Numbered from the stretch's first letter, positions 44,784 to 54,120 are shown. The stretch: DNA of 64,000 nucleotides from Arcanobacterium sp. (GCA_022778805.1 JALFSN010000005.1:117029-181028), one strand, 5' to 3'. Made by a program: numbers and translations. Notes: generated from the sequence alone by a model not told the origin.

Positions 44784-45122
44784 TTAGCTTCCTTCCGGTG
44801 TTACTGTGGTGGCGAGGATTTCGAGATACCTGCCCCGCCCACGCACGTCCTCTACCGAGTCGATCTCGAAGCGTTCACCATCGGCGGTTTCGATCAGCAT
44901 CGCTTCAGTAACGTCAATATCGGGGATGATGCGGATGCGGAATAGGTCGGTGGCCCGCGTGTATGCGGCGCGGTTCGCCCACGCGCTCGAGCCGTGCCGT
45001 CCTTCACGAAACGCCCGCACCGAGGCCACCAGCTTCAGTTCCTTGGATTGGAAGCCCTCGTCATCAGTAGTGACGGTGGGCTTGAGGATTGTGATGGTCT
45101 GGTTCATTTTTCCAAACGACAT
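44784..45122 (-). CDS. Head-tail adaptor (head closure protein)
   Basis: 112 residues, beta-rich, starting MSFGKMNQTITILKP, of the SPP1 gp16/HK97 head-tail joining type. It lies three bases upstream of the gp10-type gene. Confidence 0.8.
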   Translation of the reverse strand: MSFGKMNQTITILKPTVTTDDEGFQSKELKLVASVRAFREGRHGSSAWANRAAYTRATDLFRIRIIPDIDVTEAMLIETADGERFEIDSVEDVRGRGRYLEILATTVTPEGS

Positions 45123-45137
45123 CAGCGCCTCCTGTTC

Positions 45138-45458
45138 CTAGATTTTCCATTCGCGGCCGAGAATGAGCAGCCGGTTGACCGCATCCCACACGGCCCCAGC
45201 GGCTCCGGGGTTGTCGCCCCAGAAGCCTGCGGTAGAACCATCCCTGGATTCATAAAAATGGCTGGCGAGCATGATGATGGCCTGCCTCGTGGCAGGGCTC
45301 ATCTCACTGGTCTGGTAGTGGCTGGGTGGGAGGTGTTGATAGTCCTCGGCATACCCGACCGCGTTGCCAATCAGGGCGAGCAGTAGCTGGTCGTCGTGGT
45401 TGTGCTCGAGTATCAGGTTTGCTTTCACGGCGCTCAAGAGTTCTTGCATGCTAGTCAT
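45138..45458 (-). CDS. Head-tail connector (gp6-like DNA packaging protein)
   Basis: 106 residues, helical (LILEHNHDDQLLLALIGNAVGYAEDY), of the HK97 gp6/connector class that binds beneath the portal. GGAGG precedes the ATG and the capsid gene is immediately upstream. Confidence 0.8.
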   Translation of the reverse strand: MTSMQELLSAVKANLILEHNHDDQLLLALIGNAVGYAEDYQHLPPSHYQTSEMSPATRQAIIMLASHFYESRDGSTAGFWGDNPGAAGAVWDAVNRLLILGREWKI

Positions 45459-45498
45459 CTATCGACACCTCCCATCCATTCCTTCAACTCATCTAGAA

Positions 45499-46710
45499 TC
45501 AGGCACCGGTTGTGGTGGTTTTCTGGGTGATGACTTTCACGGCCTCGGGGATAATCAGTTTGCCGTCTACTCGCTGGCTCGCGAGGAATGCTACCTGCCC
45601 GGTGGTAGCAAACAGCTCGTTGAGCCGCTTAAAGGCTCGGCCTTGACGATCCGCGATCCAGTAGAAGGACAAGTCTCCGAAGGCAATACCGCGTGTTCCG
45701 CCTTTGAGTTCGGGTGCGAACTGGCTGGTGTAGACCGGCCGGTTCAAGATCGTATCCGGAGTGCCAGCCGTGAGTGCTGGTTGCCACAGGTATTGGCCGT
45801 TGTTGTCTTTGAGCTTGCGAATCACCTTCACGGTCGAATCATTCATGATCCACACGGCGTTCTTGCGATACGGGGAACGCAGGCTGTAGTGCAGGTCGAT
45901 GAGTTCATCAGCGGTGACCGTGGTGGCAGCAGAAGCTTTGAGGCCTTCTTCGGCGGTGGTGAAGATCCCGGTGGGCTTATTCGTCCCATCACCAGTCAAG
46001 AACGCTTCTTCCTCAGCAGCACCAATCCTGCGCCCAAACTCACCCGAGAGGTAGCTCTCGATGTCGAACGCAGAGTCGTTCAAGAGTTCCTCAGAGATTT
46101 TGAGGAAGGTGCCGAGCTTGAAAGACCCGAGGGTCATCTGGTCGAACACCTCGTCGGATTCGCTATAGGCCTTGCCTTCCTCCAACCAGGTCGCAATACC
46201 ATGCGTGGCAACGACCGGAATCTTGCGATCACCAGAGCTGGTTTGGATCACTTTGGCCAGGCCGCGCACAAAGTTTTCTTCCTCCAACGCGGCGACGACG
46301 TGGGTTTCGAATTCGTCTGGCACCAGGTAGCCGCCCTCGGTATCGACACCTTCGGACAGGGCGTTGCGGATCTCGTACGGATTCGAGTGCATTCGCATCG
46401 CATCCCAAAACGCCCGGCGGTACTCAGCAGACGCACGCCCCGGCTTCTCGTCAGTAGCGGGTGTGTTCGCGCCGGGCATGACGGTGAGCGGTTTGGACGT
46501 AGCTTTGGCCATTTCCTTATCGATGGCTTCTGCTTTTTCCATGCGGGTGATAGCAGAAGCGAGGGCGTCCATGTCGTCCATCATCGCGCTGTAGGTGGCG
46601 TCGTCCTCGGCAGACAATCGTCCGTCGTCTCCTTGGTGGGTGTCGAGGAAATCCTTGGTTTTCTCCCACAGGTCGGCACGTTTGGTGCGTAGTTCATTCA
46701 TCGTGGTCAT
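45499..46710 (-). CDS. HK97-type major capsid protein
   Basis: 403 residues: an N-terminal helical delta/scaffold region (about 1-95) that is normally removed by the protease, then the HK97 fold with SEGVDTEGGYLVPDEF (start of the mature part), EAFLTGDGTNKPTGIF and GDLSFYWIADRQG near the end. Many copies form the icosahedral shell. The ATG follows GAAGGAG. Confidence 0.93.
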   Translation of the reverse strand: MTTMNELRTKRADLWEKTKDFLDTHQGDDGRLSAEDDATYSAMMDDMDALASAITRMEKAEAIDKEMAKATSKPLTVMPGANTPATDEKPGRASAEYRRAFWDAMRMHSNPYEIRNALSEGVDTEGGYLVPDEFETHVVAALEEENFVRGLAKVIQTSSGDRKIPVVATHGIATWLEEGKAYSESDEVFDQMTLGSFKLGTFLKISEELLNDSAFDIESYLSGEFGRRIGAAEEEAFLTGDGTNKPTGIFTTAEEGLKASAATTVTADELIDLHYSLRSPYRKNAVWIMNDSTVKVIRKLKDNNGQYLWQPALTAGTPDTILNRPVYTSQFAPELKGGTRGIAFGDLSFYWIADRQGRAFKRLNELFATTGQVAFLASQRVDGKLIIPEAVKVITQKTTTTGA

Positions 46711-46740
46711 CAGTTGTTTCTCCTTCTATCTAGATAGTTG

Positions 46741-47547
46741 TTATGACCGGTCAGGGGTGCGCTGCCCAAGGCTCAGATAGGCCTCAGATAGCAACCGGCC
46801 CCGAGCACTCGTTTGCTCAGGGCCAGCACAATCAGATTCAAGATTGGGTTCGGTGATGTCTACGAGGGGTGGCTGCACCACGCGCGGCGGTGGTGCGGTG
46901 GGCTGGTAGTGGTTGACGATGCGTTTTTCCAGAGCGCGGCGGTCGAACACCACCGGCTCCACGTTCGTCTCGCCGCCCTGCAAGGGCGGGTCAATCTCAT
47001 CGGCGAAACCCATGGTGAGCGCGGCTCTGGAGTCCATCCAGGTTTCGGCATCCATGAGCTTGGCCAGCTTCGCCCGGCTCATCCCTGTTTTTGCTTGGTA
47101 GGCGTTGATAATGGATTCCTTCACCGAGCCGAGCATCTCAATCGCCCGACCCAGTTCCTCTGTGTCGCCCATGGCCATAGTGGCCGGGTTGTGAATCATC
47201 AACATCGACACCGGCGACATAATCACCTGCGAACCTGCCATGGCAATAACGCTCGCCGCAGAGGCGGCTAGCCCGTCGATACGGACGGTGACGGTGCCAG
47301 GATAATCAGTGAGCAGGTTATAGATCTGCGCCGCAGCGACCACGTCACCACCAGGGCTATTAATCCACACCGTAATATCGCCACTGCCGCTATTCAGTTC
47401 CTCAGCGAAAAGAGCTGGGGTGATGTCATCATCAAACCAAGTCTCCTCAGCAATCACCCCATCAATATGCAAAACCCTAACATCAGGCGCATCAGGGTTA
47501 CTTACTTGGTCTGTTGGGGGTTTGCTCCAGTTCCAAAAACGCTTCAT
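46741..47547 (-). CDS. Head maturation protease (ClpP-like)
   Basis: 268 residues. The ClpP fold shows WINSPGGDVVAAAQIYN, the nucleophile Ser in GLAASAASVIAMAG, and the catalytic His in LMIHNPATMA. It cleaves the capsid delta domain during head maturation. The C-terminal part is proline-rich. Its ATGA overlaps the portal stop. Confidence 0.9.
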   Translation of the reverse strand: MKRFWNWSKPPTDQVSNPDAPDVRVLHIDGVIAEETWFDDDITPALFAEELNSGSGDITVWINSPGGDVVAAAQIYNLLTDYPGTVTVRIDGLAASAASVIAMAGSQVIMSPVSMLMIHNPATMAMGDTEELGRAIEMLGSVKESIINAYQAKTGMSRAKLAKLMDAETWMDSRAALTMGFADEIDPPLQGGETNVEPVVFDRRALEKRIVNHYQPTAPPPRVVQPPLVDITEPNLESDCAGPEQTSARGRLLSEAYLSLGQRTPDRS

Positions 47548-48899
47548 CTCTTCCTCCTACGATTCATAGATTCATCTGCTTGTTGCTGTTCGTCGGGTGG
47601 CGGCTCCGGCGGTTCCTGCTCTTGTTGCTCTGATGCTGGCTCTGTCTGCTGCTGAGCTTGCTCCTTGTTGGCGTAGGCGCCAGCCAAACCGAGTGGGAGC
47701 ATATTGCCATTCACCAAATACAAATCCCCACCCTGATCCTCAGGAATCAAATCCAGATTCTCGAGTGCTCTAATGTCGTTGGCGCTCATCCACCCGTTCT
47801 GCCGAGCCGTGGCATACCCATTCATCCGAGACACATAATCGCCGCGCAGGAGGCCTTCGAGGTTGAACGTCACGAACACGCGCGGCTTCTCATCAGAGCT
47901 GAGCAGTGTCTTGGTGATGGCTTGTTCCCACCTGATCACCCACGGCTCGAGGGTATATTTCACAAACTCTAAGCTCTGCTGCTCAATATTGCTAAAAGAG
48001 CTTTTCTCTAAATCGCCGACCATGTGCGGCGGAATACGGAAAATCCTCGCGATCTCGTTGATTTGAAACTTCCGGGTTTCCAAGAACTGTGCCTGTTCTG
48101 GGGAGATGCCAATGGGCGTGTATGTCATGCCCTCCTCAAGCACCGCAATCTTATTGCTGTTCCTAGCTCCACCGAAGGTCTGCTGCCAGGATTCACGCAC
48201 CCGTGCGGGGTCTTTGATCGTGCCAGGGTGCTCCAGCACGCCGCCAGGGGCCGCGCCATTAGCGAAGAAGCTCGCACCGTATTCCTCGGTGGCAATCGCC
48301 AATCCGATAGCGTTTTTCGCCATCGCAATCGGGCTATAGCCCACCAACCCATCAAAACCAAGACCTGGAATATGCAACACATCCGCAGACGTCAAGGTGA
48401 CTTTGCGTGGCTGGTCTTGATCTGGCTCATCGCCGGTACGCGTATAGACGTACTCAAGCTCGCCGTGCTTGTTCCTGCCGACCTCAATGTGGTTGGGCAT
48501 CAGCGGGTACAAGCCCAGCACCTCGCCCTTACCATTCCTAATGACTTGGGCGTAGGCGTTACCCCACAGCAGCAGATGCGTCATCAACGTTTCCCGAAAC
48601 ACGAAGCTCGTCATTTCAGGGTTCGGCTCATCATGCAACAACACATACAACGGATGCGAGAGTGCTTTACTCCGTCTGCCGTCGTCCTCGTAGCGGTAGA
48701 CGTGCAACGGTAGCCCGGCGATAGCCTCGGAAAGAATCCGCACGCACGCATACACCGCGGTCATCTGCATCGCCGAGCGTTCCGTCACCGGCTTACCCGC
48801 CGAGGTGGGGCCGAAAAAGAAGCTATAGCCGCTATGCGTGAGAGCCTTATTAGAGGCAGAACGTGCGGTGTCACCGCGAAGCCATGACAATAGACCCAT
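47544..48899 (-). CDS. HK97-type portal protein
   Basis: 451 residues: AVYACVRILSEAIAGLPLHVY near the N-terminus, FEEG-like loops, IFRIPPHMVGD and the NIEQQSLEFVKYTLEPW helix, all typical of HK97-family portals. The C-terminal 45 residues are Gln/Glu/Pro-rich. AGGAG precedes the ATG. The portal ring is the DNA entry channel of the head. Confidence 0.93.
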   Translation of the reverse strand: MGLLSWLRGDTARSASNKALTHSGYSFFFGPTSAGKPVTERSAMQMTAVYACVRILSEAIAGLPLHVYRYEDDGRRSKALSHPLYVLLHDEPNPEMTSFVFRETLMTHLLLWGNAYAQVIRNGKGEVLGLYPLMPNHIEVGRNKHGELEYVYTRTGDEPDQDQPRKVTLTSADVLHIPGLGFDGLVGYSPIAMAKNAIGLAIATEEYGASFFANGAAPGGVLEHPGTIKDPARVRESWQQTFGGARNSNKIAVLEEGMTYTPIGISPEQAQFLETRKFQINEIARIFRIPPHMVGDLEKSSFSNIEQQSLEFVKYTLEPWVIRWEQAITKTLLSSDEKPRVFVTFNLEGLLRGDYVSRMNGYATARQNGWMSANDIRALENLDLIPEDQGGDLYLVNGNMLPLGLAGAYANKEQAQQQTEPASEQQEQEPPEPPPDEQQQADESMNRRRKR

Positions 48900-48926
48900 G
48901 ATCTACTCCTATGTATGCAAACAAAG

Positions 48927-48961
48927 TGACTCCTCACACGTATGGTGCGTGTGAGGAGTCA
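48927..48961 (-). terminator. Terminator of the prophage cargo pair
   Basis: TGACTCCTCACACG pairs perfectly with CGTGTGAGGAGTCA (14 bp, seven-base loop), beginning 25 bases after the lipoprotein stop and ahead of the portal gene. Confidence 0.8.
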
Positions 48962-48985
48962 TAGAAAGACTGGTCTATGGGGGTG

Positions 48986-50245
48986 TTACTTTGTGGGCTT
49001 CTGTGCAATATCTCTGAGAATCATGCTTTCTGGAACCTCATCTTTTAGCCCGTTAATTTGGACGCTCTTCAACATCTCTCCAGTGGTTTTATCGAATGTT
49101 ACAATACGGGGCATGGTCAGAGGGTCTTGATTATCCTCGACAAGAACAGTTGCTGTGTCCGCATCAGAAGTGAAGTGATAGAGCAGATCTGGGACTCCGT
49201 CGTGACTACCTGATCTAAGATCGTCGTTCAGAACGGACGTCTTTCCTGTTGTAACTTCGGTGCGATAAAGTACACCGTTACCACCGAACCATACCACGTT
49301 TCCGCTTCCATCAAGGGAATTGGCATCAAGTGCAGAATACTCGACATCTTCTAGCGATAATTCCAGATTCTCTCCGTTATCGGTGATAAGCGGTAACCAG
49401 TCCAACGATCCGGTGTGTGTATCGACAACGACGAGCGCAAAGGCGTGTTTGTGGCCATCAGTCTCGTGACGCATGTGCGATGACAGGGTTTCGTCCTCTG
49501 GAAGATGTACACCGTCGTAGATAAGAAATTTCCCCAAGAAATAAATGCGATCCCCAGCACACGGAGCGTCATTTGTGTAAAAGCCTACTTCAGAAAAGGG
49601 AAGGCTGTCAGTGGTCACGGTTGTGTGTACTACAGCGCCCTCGTCAACGATTTGATCGAAGATAAAACGTGTATTGCCGTCTTCTGGTGTCATGGCGTAG
49701 GCGCCATAGACATCGTCACCGCAAGCTGAAATCAGTGGGTAAAAACCGGCCGTATTTAACTTGTGATGCTCGCTTGACTCTGGTCGCGCAACAACAACCT
49801 CTTCTCTGTACCCATTCTCTTGGAAGCCGCCATTGTATACTCCTACGCGGGTTACACCGTCACTGAGGGTGACAAGTCCATCCATGAGTCCGACTCGTTC
49901 TTGTTCAATGGCAGAGTTATCTTGTTCTGTAATCCAATGATCGCTTGTGGCGTCGGCGAAGTTTATCCCATGCTTTGTCCAAGAAATTTCTCCTGAATCC
50001 ATGCCCGCATGTTCAACAAGCCCATAGCTACCGTCAGCACGAACTAAGACAACGTATCCATTACTGGCGCGAGGTATAAAACTAGTATCTCTATACTCGC
50101 TCATAAACACAGCCCATTCATAGCTGCCCAAGTCGATTTTCACTTCATCGTTATCGACTGAACACGCGCTCAATAGTGTGGCTACGCCGAAGATAGAAAC
50201 TATCGCCGTAGCCACACTATTGAGTAACCTACGTTTCATACCCAT
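48986..50245 (-). CDS. Phage-encoded lipoprotein, unknown function (cargo)
   Basis: About 419 residues: signal peptide with lipobox LLSAC (MGMKRRLLNS start), then a mature domain rich in beta strands. Short segments such as GSYGLVEHAG, GNTRFIFDQIVDEG and FDKTTGEMLKSVQING recur in propeller-like fashion. It is predicted to be anchored on the outside of the membrane. It follows a secreted cysteine-hydrolase-like gene by four bases, so the two are co-expressed. Start at 50245 or 50239; no clear Shine-Dalgarno, so translational coupling is likely. An 18-bp hairpin lies inside its signal-peptide codons. It is not a phage structural gene. Confidence 0.78.
   Translation of the reverse strand: MGMKRRLLNSVATAIVSIFGVATLLSACSVDNDEVKIDLGSYEWAVFMSEYRDTSFIPRASNGYVVLVRADGSYGLVEHAGMDSGEISWTKHGINFADATSDHWITEQDNSAIEQERVGLMDGLVTLSDGVTRVGVYNGGFQENGYREEVVVARPESSEHHKLNTAGFYPLISACGDDVYGAYAMTPEDGNTRFIFDQIVDEGAVVHTTVTTDSLPFSEVGFYTNDAPCAGDRIYFLGKFLIYDGVHLPEDETLSSHMRHETDGHKHAFALVVVDTHTGSLDWLPLITDNGENLELSLEDVEYSALDANSLDGSGNVVWFGGNGVLYRTEVTTGKTSVLNDDLRSGSHDGVPDLLYHFTSDADTATVLVEDNQDPLTMPRIVTFDKTTGEMLKSVQINGLKDEVPESMILRDIAQKPTK
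50169..50224 (-). other. Large hairpin inside the lipoprotein signal-peptide codons
   Basis: CTCAATAGTGTGGCTACG and CGTAGCCACACTATTGAG are exact reverse complements (18 bp) separated by 20 bases, which contain a second small stem GATAG-TTT-CTATC. The whole structure covers roughly codons 8 to 26. It may control translation or transcription between the two cargo genes. Confidence 0.8.
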
Positions 50246-50249
50246 AACA

Positions 50250-50990
50250 TTAGTAGGTCTGGTAAGTCTTGGTATACCGCGAATTAAGAATATCGGAAGG
50301 ATAGACGCCTGGACCACCATTTGAGTCAAGATCAATTCCCGTAGCATTTTTATATGCAGCCCAAACAGTTTGCGAACAGTTCATTGACCCCCTCTCTGTC
50401 TTATTTAACGCAAAGATGTAGTTGTATCCTCGCCCTAAATATGTCCGAGCTCGGTTAGCGGCTTTATTGCGGTTTGCTTGGCTAGTGGAAACGTACTGCT
50501 TACGTGCTCCTGATGCCACCTTAACTTGAGTATGCGAGCGTTCTGCAACACCAGAACCAGGGTTGGCCTCAATAATCTTGGTTGTATAGGAATATATTCC
50601 AGAGTGACCATGATTCACGCCCGCAGTAGACGCCGGAGTATAAAACACGTCGCCCCGATAACGTGAGGTGCCAATAGCCTTATTAGCTGACGGTTTCGAC
50701 CCTGATCGAGGCTGAATTCGGGCGTTATTAGCTTGACTGTTTAGCTCTGCTAATGCCTCACTCGCTACCTGAGTCTCAGATGTTCCAGTCGAGATTGCCA
50801 CATCTTCGACAGCCTGCATCATCTCCTCGTAAGAGGCACCTGGACTTTGCTCAACCAACTCAGTAACCAAAGAACGAAGATTGCTATCGTCTCCAGTTGG
50901 TGTATAAGGTTCTGCACTGGCAATGCTTGGGAAAGATAGAGCCAAAGCGAGACCAGCTACACTTGAAGCTGAAAATTTGAATATATTCAT
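50250..50990 (-). CDS. Secreted NlpC/P60-superfamily cysteine hydrolase, YiiX-like (cargo)
   Basis: 246 residues with a signal peptide (MNIFKFSASSVAGLALALS, cleavage after ASA), a helical N-terminal part (about 30-95), and a domain with GDVFYTPASTAGVNHGHSGIYS (His and the strand typical of YiiX/NlpC folds) and NCSQTVWAAYKNATGIDLD (probable nucleophile Cys). Such enzymes cut peptidoglycan peptides or acyl bonds; the substrate here is unknown. AAAGGA precedes the ATG and an AT-rich promoter-like region lies upstream. With its lipoprotein partner it forms an own-promoter, own-terminator unit between large terminase and portal. Confidence 0.8.
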   Translation of the reverse strand: MNIFKFSASSVAGLALALSFPSIASAEPYTPTGDDSNLRSLVTELVEQSPGASYEEMMQAVEDVAISTGTSETQVASEALAELNSQANNARIQPRSGSKPSANKAIGTSRYRGDVFYTPASTAGVNHGHSGIYSYTTKIIEANPGSGVAERSHTQVKVASGARKQYVSTSQANRNKAANRARTYLGRGYNYIFALNKTERGSMNCSQTVWAAYKNATGIDLDSNGGPGVYPSDILNSRYTKTYQTY

Positions 50991-51125
50991 GGGATTTCCT
51001 TTCGTCAGGTCAGCATCATCGTTAATGCTGGAGAGAGGGACAGTCGATAATCTCTAAAACTGCGCCATCTTTACATGACAAATTAAGAATATAGTGTGAT
51101 GTAGATAATAGTAATGCAGTATTCA

Positions 51126-52736
51126 TCATATGATAAATAGTCCACGTTCGTCATACACCGACTCTGATGGCTCGTTGTTGCCGTTACGAATTGCCCGATC
51201 GAGCGCCATAATCAGTGCGACGATCCCGTCGATTTTCTCGGTGGATTTTTGTTTGTCGGGTTTGATGTTTCCTGCCGGGTCTTGCCTCACGGTGATGTTG
51301 TCAGCCATCCACGCGAGCACCGGGTGCCCGCCGTGCGCCAGTCGGCCTTCGAGGGCTAGTTTCATGAGTTCTTTGCTGGCGGGGCTCATGTCTTTGAAGC
51401 CTTGCCCGAAGGGCACGACGGTGAAGCCGAGGCCTTCGAGGTTCTGCGACATTTGCACTGCTCCCCAACGGTCGTAGGCGATCTCGCGAATGTTGTATTT
51501 AAGGCCGAGTTGTTCGATTTCGTGTTCGATATGGTCATAATGCACCACGTTGCCCTCAGTGGTTTCGATGAAGCCCTGCTTGTGCCACAAATCGTAGGGC
51601 ACGTGGTCACGGGCGACGCGCAGATCCAACGTGTCTTCGGGGAGCCACAGGCGCGGGAGGATCCAGTACGGCTCGTCGGGCTCGATGGGTGGGAACACGA
51701 GCACGAAGGCGGTGATGTCTGAGGTGCTGGACAGGTCGAGTCCGCCGTAACACGCACGCCCTTCTAAGGCTTTCTCGTCTACGGGTGCGTTGTTTTGGTT
51801 CCACACTTGCATGGGCATCCAGCGCACTTCCTGCTTCACCCACTGGTTCAGCCGCAACTGGCGGAACGTGTTTTCTTCGGCGGGGTTTTGCTTCGCAGAC
51901 TCACACGCGTCACGTACCTTGTCGAGGGTGACGGTGATGCCAAGGCTGGGGTTGGCTTTACGCCACACGTTTTCGTCTGTCCAGTCTTCGTCCATGTCGG
52001 CCCCGTAAATCACGGGATAGAACCTGGGGTCATGCTTCTTGCCGTTAATAATGTCGAGGGCTTTCTCGTGCTGCTCGTAGCAAATACTGTGCGTATCGCT
52101 CCCTGCCGTGGTGATCAAGAAATACAAGGGTTGGGTGCGTGCGTCCCCTGAGCCTTTGGTCATCACGTCAAAGAGTTTGCGGTTTGGTTGGGTGTGGAGT
52201 TCATCGAACACCACGCCGGAAATGTTAAAGCCGTGCTTGGAATAGGCCTCAGCACTTAGGACTTGGTAGAAGGAGTTGGTGGGCGTGTAAATAATACGTT
52301 TTTGGGAGCGCAGGATTTTCACGCGTTTTGCTAATGGTGGGCACATGCGCACCATGTCCGCTGCCACCTCAAACACAATGCTGGCCTGCTGGCGATCCGC
52401 CGCACAACCATATACTTCGGCGCGCTCTTCGCCATCAGCACAGGTGAGCAAGAGTGCGACAGCAGCAGCCAGCTCGGACTTGCCTTGCTTCTTCGGGATC
52501 TCCACATAGGCGGTGGTGAATTGGCGGTATCCGTCGGGTTTGAGGGTACCGAACAGGTCGCGGATGATTTGTTCTTGCCAATCAATCAACTCAAACGGCC
52601 GACCAGCCCAGCGCCCTTTCGTATGCGTGAGCGCCTCAATAAACGCCACCGCATAATCAGCAGCCCGCTTATCGTAACGAGAATCCGGCAGAGCGAACCT
52701 AGTGGGTTCGTAGTGTTCTAGGCGGCGCATCGCCAT
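51126..52736 (-). CDS. Terminase large subunit
   Basis: 536 residues. The ATPase has the Walker A-like EIPKKQGKS (about residue 80) and Walker B VVFDELH, and the nuclease part has YGGLDLSSTSDITAF and the late IAYDRWG and KIDGIVALIMALDRA acidic sites. It packages phage DNA into the head. The ATG at 52736 follows GGAGGTG. Its partner, the small subunit, is separated from it by 5.6 kb of methyltransferase and orphan genes. Confidence 0.94.
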   Translation of the reverse strand: MAMRRLEHYEPTRFALPDSRYDKRAADYAVAFIEALTHTKGRWAGRPFELIDWQEQIIRDLFGTLKPDGYRQFTTAYVEIPKKQGKSELAAAVALLLTCADGEERAEVYGCAADRQQASIVFEVAADMVRMCPPLAKRVKILRSQKRIIYTPTNSFYQVLSAEAYSKHGFNISGVVFDELHTQPNRKLFDVMTKGSGDARTQPLYFLITTAGSDTHSICYEQHEKALDIINGKKHDPRFYPVIYGADMDEDWTDENVWRKANPSLGITVTLDKVRDACESAKQNPAEENTFRQLRLNQWVKQEVRWMPMQVWNQNNAPVDEKALEGRACYGGLDLSSTSDITAFVLVFPPIEPDEPYWILPRLWLPEDTLDLRVARDHVPYDLWHKQGFIETTEGNVVHYDHIEHEIEQLGLKYNIREIAYDRWGAVQMSQNLEGLGFTVVPFGQGFKDMSPASKELMKLALEGRLAHGGHPVLAWMADNITVRQDPAGNIKPDKQKSTEKIDGIVALIMALDRAIRNGNNEPSESVYDERGLFII

Positions 52737-52762
52737 CAAGGCACCTCCAATCGGGAAAGGAA

Positions 52763-52788
52763 AAGCCCAACCCGAGCTGGCTGGGCTT
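52763..52788 (-). terminator. Hairpin before the large terminase gene
   Basis: On the minus strand AAGCCCA and TGGGCTT arms are followed by TTCC. Short but placed between the small orphan genes and the terminase gene. Confidence 0.6.
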
Positions 52789-52805
52789 GAGCGGAGAATC
52801 GGGTT

Positions 52806-53009
52806 TTAGACCATGGCGTCGAGGGCGTCGTATTCGCGTTTGAGCCGGTTGTATTCCTGGGCGAGGCATTCGAGCCGGAAGTGGTTCTTGCAGGCGCGTC
52901 GCTGCCGCTCGATCCGCTCGAGTTCTGCTTTACGCTCGCGCAGGATCATAATGCCCGCATCACTATCGGTTTCCATCAGTTTCATGTCTTTGTCGAATTT
53001 GGTGCTCAT
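52806..53009 (-). CDS. Small coiled-coil phage protein
   Basis: 67 residues, almost entirely charged helix (ILRERKAELERIERQRRACK and LAQEYNRLKREYDAL), no known family recognised. It lies between an orphan gene and the terminator before the large terminase. Confidence 0.6.
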   Translation of the reverse strand: MSTKFDKDMKLMETDSDAGIMILRERKAELERIERQRRACKNHFRLECLAQEYNRLKREYDALDAMV

Positions 53010-53023
53010 CGCTGTTTTCCCTT

Positions 53024-53314
53024 TTATTTAGCAAAGTTGGCCGCTTGGGTGAGTGCCCAGGCGAGGGCGTGCCCGTCGTCAGGGAAAATCTGGTCGGCTT
53101 GCTTAATCAGTTCGAGGCCACATTCGATAAAGGACTTACCCTGCCAGGGGTTGCCGGACGGGGTTTCGGTCAGGCGGTAGATACGGGCGTCATTGCCGTA
53201 GACCCCGCCCTTGTGCCAACCGTAGCTGGTGGCGATCACGAGGTTGCCGTAGCGCACCACCGCACCGTAGCTATCGGTTTGCATTTGCAGGCTTTCCATC
53301 GTTGTCGTTTCCAT
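53024..53314 (-). CDS. Small phage protein, unknown
   Basis: 96 residues, aromatic-rich centre (VIATSYGWHKGGVYGNDARIYRL). The start at 53314 follows AGAAAGGA; an upstream in-frame ATG has no site. No family recognised. Confidence 0.6.
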   Translation of the reverse strand: METTTMESLQMQTDSYGAVVRYGNLVIATSYGWHKGGVYGNDARIYRLTETPSGNPWQGKSFIECGLELIKQADQIFPDDGHALAWALTQAANFAK

Positions 53315-53410
53315 CGCTGTATCCTTTCTGCGTGTACCGTTTTGGTATGTATATACAGCCATAGACCCGCGCGCTTATCCAGTCGTTTTGGGGCTTATTT
53401 TCAAGGAAAA

Positions 53411-53881
53411 CTAGAGATGTTCGCCGCTAGTATCGGGCGGGGTTTTCCATGCGCTGTTACCATCGAGTCGCCCGAGCAGAAGCTGGCGAACCTGCTTGTG
53501 GTCTTTACCGCTAAGCCCGATCCGGTACAAGAGGGAGCGCATGGCGTATTTCTCGTTGACTACCGGCTTTGCCGGTTTGGTGGTCACCCTTTGTACTTTG
53601 GCGGCGTAGCCTACGAGGGCGGCACACAGTTCACTGAGTAGCGGGATGTCGTCGAAGGGTGGGAGTTGGTTCCACCAAGCAAAACCAATCTTGCCGTCCT
53701 CAATGCTCACGTCGAGCTGGTCGGCGCCCGTGGCTTTGATGAACAGGCTGGCTCTGGCATCGAGGAGGTGGCGGAGCCGCTCGAGAGTCTGCTCCTGCGC
53801 GCTAGCGTTCTCGCCGAGTTTGTCGGCGGGCAGTTGGATGACCAGCCCGGTCTCGCCCGCAGTATTCGTTACCTCACTCAT
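53411..53881 (-). CDS. Phage protein, unknown
   Basis: 156 residues. The segment IEDGKIGFAWWNQLPPFDDIPLLSELCAALVGYA is the most distinctive. Start at 53881 (GAGGAGG upstream) overlaps the previous stop by ATGA. Similar proteins are found in prophages of Gram-positive bacteria, by recollection only. Confidence 0.65.
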   Translation of the reverse strand: MSEVTNTAGETGLVIQLPADKLGENASAQEQTLERLRHLLDARASLFIKATGADQLDVSIEDGKIGFAWWNQLPPFDDIPLLSELCAALVGYAAKVQRVTTKPAKPVVNEKYAMRSLLYRIGLSGKDHKQVRQLLLGRLDGNSAWKTPPDTSGEHL

Positions 53882-54120
53882 TGGGTGACCTCCTCGAAGC
53901 CTTCGGATTTGGCTTCCCAAATAATCAGCTCGCGTAAGCCTTTCTTCGCGCCTTTCGCCCAATGAACCGTGCCATCGGTCTCTACCCGGGTGTCTCCGAT
54001 GAGGTAGGAGCCGTCTGGCTGGGCGTAGGGAATGTAGTCGAGCATATCCGCGATCAACGCTGCGAGATTGAGCAGGTCGCCGCTATCTTCGATTTTGAAT
54101 GTGGTGGTTGGCTGTCGCAT
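53878..54120 (-). CDS. Small phage protein, unknown
   Basis: 80 residues, mixed alpha/beta (LLNLAALIADMLDYIPYAQP and GDTRVETDGTVHWAKG). It overlaps both neighbours by one to four bases, so it is part of a tightly coupled set of three small genes. Confidence 0.6.
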   Translation of the reverse strand: MRQPTTTFKIEDSGDLLNLAALIADMLDYIPYAQPDGSYLIGDTRVETDGTVHWAKGAKKGLRELIIWEAKSEGFEEVTQ

